NCBI GenBank assembly: GCA_964519955.1
Contig: CAZFLM010000021.1
Location: 22,137 to 86,136 of the forward strand
Length of the DNA stretch: 64,000 nucleotides
Origin: CAZFLM01 sp964519955
GTDB taxonomy: Bacteria; Armatimonadota; Chthonomonadetes; Chthonomonadales; CAJBBX01
Direction of reading: 5' to 3'
In this document: one piece after another, positions 61,801-64,000 of the stretch
Numbering within the stretch: the stretch's first letter is position 1
Layout of the letters: each line of letters opens with the position of its first letter
Made by a program: the position numbers and the translations under genes
Notes under the pieces: generated by a model
Database searches by the model: none
Told to the model about the DNA's origin: nothing
Seen by the model: the letters and a program-made list of their open reading frames with translations, nothing else

Positions 61801-62533
61801 CGGGGTGAGCAGCTTCCGGCACACGGACGCGCTGGGCAGCACGCGGGGCATCACGAACAGCAGCCAGACGGCGACGGACGGCATCCTGCTGGACGCGTTC
61901 GGCATGACCGTGAGCCGCACGGGCAGCACGCCGACGCCGTTCGGCTTCGTTGGCTCGGAGCAGTACCAGAGCGACGCGGACAGCGGCTTGATGCTGCTGG
62001 GCCACCGCTACTACGACCCGTCGATCGGCCGGTTCATCACGAGCGACCCGGCGCAGGACGGGACGAACTGGTACGCGTACTGCGGGAACGACCCGCTGGG
62101 TGGGACGGACCCGGAGGGGCTGAAGATCATCGTAGTGGGGCCGCCTCGGTTCAAGAAGAAGGTAGGGGAGATGATCGAGTGGATTAAGGGCGGAGAGCGG
62201 GGCAAGGACCTGATCTACCCGTTCGACGGCCCCAATGATCCAGACGTGTACATCATCGACGACCCGAACCAGAACCACTACTACTGGGTGAACCCGGGCA
62301 ACGGCCACGCCGAGATCCACCTCGATGTGATGTTCAAGCCAGAGATATGGGTTAGGGGACCTGGGCAGGGCGGCCGCCGGAAGGAGCGTCCCCAGATCTC
62401 CGTGGTGTTGGCCCACGAACTGGGGCACGCGATCGGCTCCAAAGACGATGGTCCTGGCAACATGCGCAACGTGTACGATAACGAGGACCCGGTGCGCAGG
62501 GAGCACGGCTTGCCCGTGCGGGTGGTGTACTGA
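58856..62533 (+). CDS. RHS-repeat protein with C-terminal M91/NleD-like zinc protease domain
   Basis: Exported polymorphic-toxin-type protein of 1225 residues. A basic start and hydrophobic signal (VAPLVALSFLLSAVAGPATA) precede a domain (about 60-240) and a long array of YD/RHS repeats, such as TDPLSHTTTYTYNSKNDVLTA. The RHS core ends GHRYYDPSIGRFITSDPAQDG...YAYCGNDPLGGTDPEG (about 1050-1085). The variable tip (about 1088-1225) carries HELGHAIG (His near 1186) and NEDPVRREHGLPVR, the pattern of M91 effector proteases. GTG at 58856 has AGGAGGAG upstream, better than the ATG at 58841. It is likely a contact- or surface-delivered toxin. Confidence 0.85.
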   Translation: MSRYRRTRRFWKRVAPLVALSFLLSAVAGPATAGGRVSGSGDRVPAAAARPYTRALTAGEMRSIVGAQQQGTGHVISVAVDAGSTFPWEGSFGDCNTGNGNKLTSIPLFGWKARGGLPVGVTLYHNSEGTHNSELGYKWCFTYDIYLAVATTTIGGGTDDDPGTTVTTATVHWGNDLSYAFTQNVNGSFSPPTGIHDTLVANGTTSYDLTTKDQVKYHFTNPNGTGWYCTSIQDRNGNTVTISRNSGNYVTTVTDPTNRTITFGYDTNNRITSITDAASRQWSISYTSGNLTQVTWPSVGSSYNMQFGYNSSHCITTLTDLRGNSSTFTYNSDCSLASATDPLSNQTTYTYTSGQTVITDANSHTLKHNYTSGKLTSVVDGLNNTESYGYDSSYNRTSVTDRRSHTTTSTYDSMGNVLTVTDPLSHTTTYTYNSKNDVLTATDALNHTVTNTYTTAGNLSTVTDALSHTTTYNWDSNGLLTSVTDPLNHTTQFGYDSNGNQTSVTDANSNSVSAAYNTLGVKTSDTDAMGTSTTYTLDNWYRTTTVTKGSITLASKTYDANSNTLTMTDGASHTTTMVYDADNRCTSRTNARGDVVTYTYDATGKKGLLSSWTDGNSHTTTFTYNARNEKTGVTYPDSSTESFAYNANGAISSHTDQKSVTISRTYDNADRLTLIDYPTGTDTSFSYDNANRRTGMTDTTGTTTWNYDAANRQTSLVQPNGTVSWSYDNANRVSSRTLTGTGSWSYTYDSGNRVTAVTNPYSETQSVSYNAANLPTQVTAGNSSVTTYGYDTLLRTTDVWHKTSGNVTLGRYQYSYDGASNVASRTDNDGSVTSFGYDNANQLTSETRSTPSAYTATYTYDNNGNRLTKTLGGVTENYSYDSHDHLTAAGGKSYTYDANGNCTSVTQNNLTTSLSYTYDNRISQITYSGGSTNTFAYNGLGLRVQKVDSSGTRNYVCDGASVASTVLSDGAAVYSDGSERRSGVSSFRHTDALGSTRGITNSSQTATDGILLDAFGMTVSRTGSTPTPFGFVGSEQYQSDADSGLMLLGHRYYDPSIGRFITSDPAQDGTNWYAYCGNDPLGGTDPEGLKIIVVGPPRFKKKVGEMIEWIKGGERGKDLIYPFDGPNDPDVYIIDDPNQNHYYWVNPGNGHAEIHLDVMFKPEIWVRGPGQGGRRKERPQISVVLAHELGHAIGSKDDGPGNMRNVYDNEDPVRREHGLPVRVVY

Positions 62534-62668
62534 GTAGGGTAGCGCCCCGCTGTCGAGACGCGGGAGCGCTCTGAGTTGGCGATGTCCGATGGCGCTGCCG
62601 ATGCTGGGCCGCAGCGCCATCGGGCACCCGATGGGAATGCCCAAGTGATGGTTGGCAGGAGCGATGCG

Positions 62669-63181
62669 ATGCGTGGTTTGCCAGTGATCTTGCTGACGGC
62701 GTGGGCCTGGACGGCCCCGTCGTCGTCGTTCGCGCTCTCGGAGCCAGGGCGCGGTGCAGTGCACGAGGTACGGTACGTTCCGTTCGGGGCCGAGACCTAC
62801 AGCCCCGTGACCCCCGACAGCATCTGGAATGGTCACTCCAGGCTCAGGCTGACGAAGCAGGAGTACGCGTGGGTGGTCTCGCTGCTGAGGGCCGCGCCAC
62901 CGGCGGGACGAGTCGACCGGCGCGCGATCCGGCTTGGCGTCACGGTGTCGGCTGGCGAGCGGGCGGTGGTCGACAAGACTGGTGCGATTCTCTGGGTGCG
63001 CTCGGGGCGGTCTGGCAAGCTGAGCGCCAAGGACCTTGCCGCCCTGGCGAACGCTCTGAACCAGGCTCTGCAGCGGTCCCGCAGCGGGCGTGCGACCGTC
63101 CTGAAGGGGCGGGGTCATGCAGAAGTGCCGAGGGCGTCCTCTGCGTCCCCATCGACAGGAACAGCAGCAACACCACGCTGA
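62669..63181 (+). CDS. Small exported protein, putative immunity protein for the RHS toxin
   Basis: Unrecognised protein of 170 residues. A signal peptide (MRGLPVILLTAWAWTAPSSSFA) is followed by a compact domain with SIWNGHSRLRLTKQEYAWVVSLLR, VSAGERAVVDKTGAILWVRSG and LSAKDLAALANALNQALQR. Its position directly after the toxin-bearing RHS gene (135 bases) is where immunity genes lie in polymorphic toxin loci, and an exported form would fit protection outside the cytoplasm; this is inference. The last 15 or so codons overlap the start of the next RHS homology, so the natural C-terminus may have been replaced. AGGAG precedes the ATG. Confidence 0.55.
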   Translation: MRGLPVILLTAWAWTAPSSSFALSEPGRGAVHEVRYVPFGAETYSPVTPDSIWNGHSRLRLTKQEYAWVVSLLRAAPPAGRVDRRAIRLGVTVSAGERAVVDKTGAILWVRSGRSGKLSAKDLAALANALNQALQRSRSGRATVLKGRGHAEVPRASSASPSTGTAATPR

Positions 63182-64000
63182 GTTCGTTCACGTACGCCTA
63201 CAACGACGATGGGCTGCGCACGAGCTGCACCGAGGCCAACGGCGACGTGGTCTCGTACGGCTACGACGGAGCCCATCGGCTCACCAGCGAGAGCCGGACG
63301 GGGACGAACGCGTACAGCAAGACTTATACGCTGGACGGGGTCGGGAACCGGACGGCGCAGACGGTGGGCGGCACGAGCACCACGTTCACCTACAGCAACG
63401 ACGACGAGTTGACCGCGACGAGCGGCGGCTTCACGAACTCGTACTCGTACAACGCGAACGGGGAGCAGACGGGCCGCACGCTGAGCGGGACCGCCTACAC
63501 GCTGAGCTACGACTACGACGGGCAGCTCACGCAGATCGTGCAGGGGAGCAGCACGACGAGCTTCGCGTACGACGCGACGGGCCGCCGGTACAGCCGGACG
63601 AGCGGCGGCACGACGACGACGTTCCAGTACGCGGGCCAGCGAGTGCTGCTGGAGAAGCAGGGCAGCACGACGACGGCCACGTACACGTACGGCAACGCGC
63701 TGATCCGCAAGGATGGCGAGGTGCCGCTGTTCGACGGGCTGGGCAGCGAGCGCACGGTGACCGACAGCACGCAGGCGGTGACCGGGACGCTGACGACGGA
63801 GGGCTTCGGGCAGACGGTGGCGACTACCGGCTCCTCCTCGAACCCGTACATGTTCGCGGCCACGAGTGGCTACCGCAACGACGGCGATGCCGGCCTGATG
63901 CACGTCGGCGCGCGGTACTACGACGCACAGGTCGGGCGGTTCATTACGCGCGATACCGTGCTGAGCGAGCACCCGTACATCTACTGCAACGGTAACCCGG
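63139..64000 (+). pseudogene. Second RHS core module, apparently without its own start; runs off window
   Basis: RHS homology begins abruptly near 63139 in an open frame with no ATG and no ribosome-binding site nearby. It continues to the window end: SSFTYAYNDDGLRTSCTEANG, YDGAHRLTSES, YTLDGVGNRTAQTVGG, YDYDGQLTQIVQG, then the core GLMHVGARYYDAQVGRFITRDT and YIYCNGNP at the edge. It has its own core sequence, different from the first gene. This looks like a displaced (orphan) RHS module of the kind that supplies new toxin tips by recombination. Its toxin tip would lie beyond the window, so it could also be part of an intact gene with an unusual start. Confidence 0.65.

Noticed and set aside
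59084..63118. Minus-strand open frame of over 1300 codons opposite the RHS gene
   Set aside because: Valine/arginine-rich antisense of YD repeats; the plus strand has the RHS core and M91 motifs.

Overview
The window reads as chromosomal DNA of a high-GC, didermic bacterium with many secreted, lipoprotein and Tat-exported proteins. The best taxonomic hint is the pseudopilin at 53804-54463: its FTLIEL prepilin start followed by a CLSNVKQ/YSQDYD segment is typical of Armatimonadota. A dense set of unusual exported glycosidases with Gfo/Idh/MocA, ThuA and UroD-like proteins fits that phylum or a planctomycete-like relative. This assignment is inference. Layout: 1-3.4 kb holds an edge-truncated HpnB-like glycosyltransferase, a Tat-exported purple-acid-phosphatase-like enzyme and an APH/Hur-type phosphotransferase. 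3.5-8.3 kb is a co-directional block of two paralogous ankyrin proteins, each behind a copied leader, plus a zinc-ribbon/glycine-repeat protein. 8.4-18.6 kb carries a solitary DUF433 gene and a carbohydrate block (WbsX/GH99-like with LamG, GH30/39-like, two beta-propeller glycosidases, GH130, UroD-like protein). A tRNA-Val with a consensus promoter follows. 18.7-25.3 kb holds a DUF1638-hydantoinase A fusion, an isochorismatase-type hydrolase and a TIR-NB-ARC-TPR protein that looks like an NLR-type defence protein. 25.4-29.8 kb has a GxGYxYP-family enzyme and a GH32-like enzyme. 30.3-35.6 kb is a lower-GC segment (methyltransferase, SGNH hydrolase, lipoprotein-like beta-propeller) bracketed by direct repeats of part of a zinc-ribbon gene. 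35.6-45.8 kb is a minus-strand carbohydrate block (GH20-like, two TIM-barrel proteins, GH36, CBM-like protein) interrupted by a 171-bp tandem repeat and a MITE-like inverted-repeat element. 46-53.4 kb runs on the plus strand: a putative papain/transglutaminase-like exported protein, a ThuA-isomerase fusion translationally coupled to a Tat-exported Gfo/Idh/MocA oxidoreductase, a HEAT-repeat protein and a small cytosolic protein. 53.8-57.2 kb holds the pseudopilin and glycogen phosphorylase. 57.3-64 kb is the most system-like region: a promoter, an operator-like palindrome and a structured leader precede a C39-peptidase-like lipoprotein whose reading frame contains heptanucleotide repeats. Next come an RHS protein ending in an M91/NleD-like zinc protease, a small exported putative immunity protein, and a second RHS core module running off the window. 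Several families of short palindromic repeats recur across the window. They include hairpins with changing stems and similar six-base loops, and one copy lies inside a coding sequence. No CRISPR array, integrase, transposase gene or rRNA was seen.
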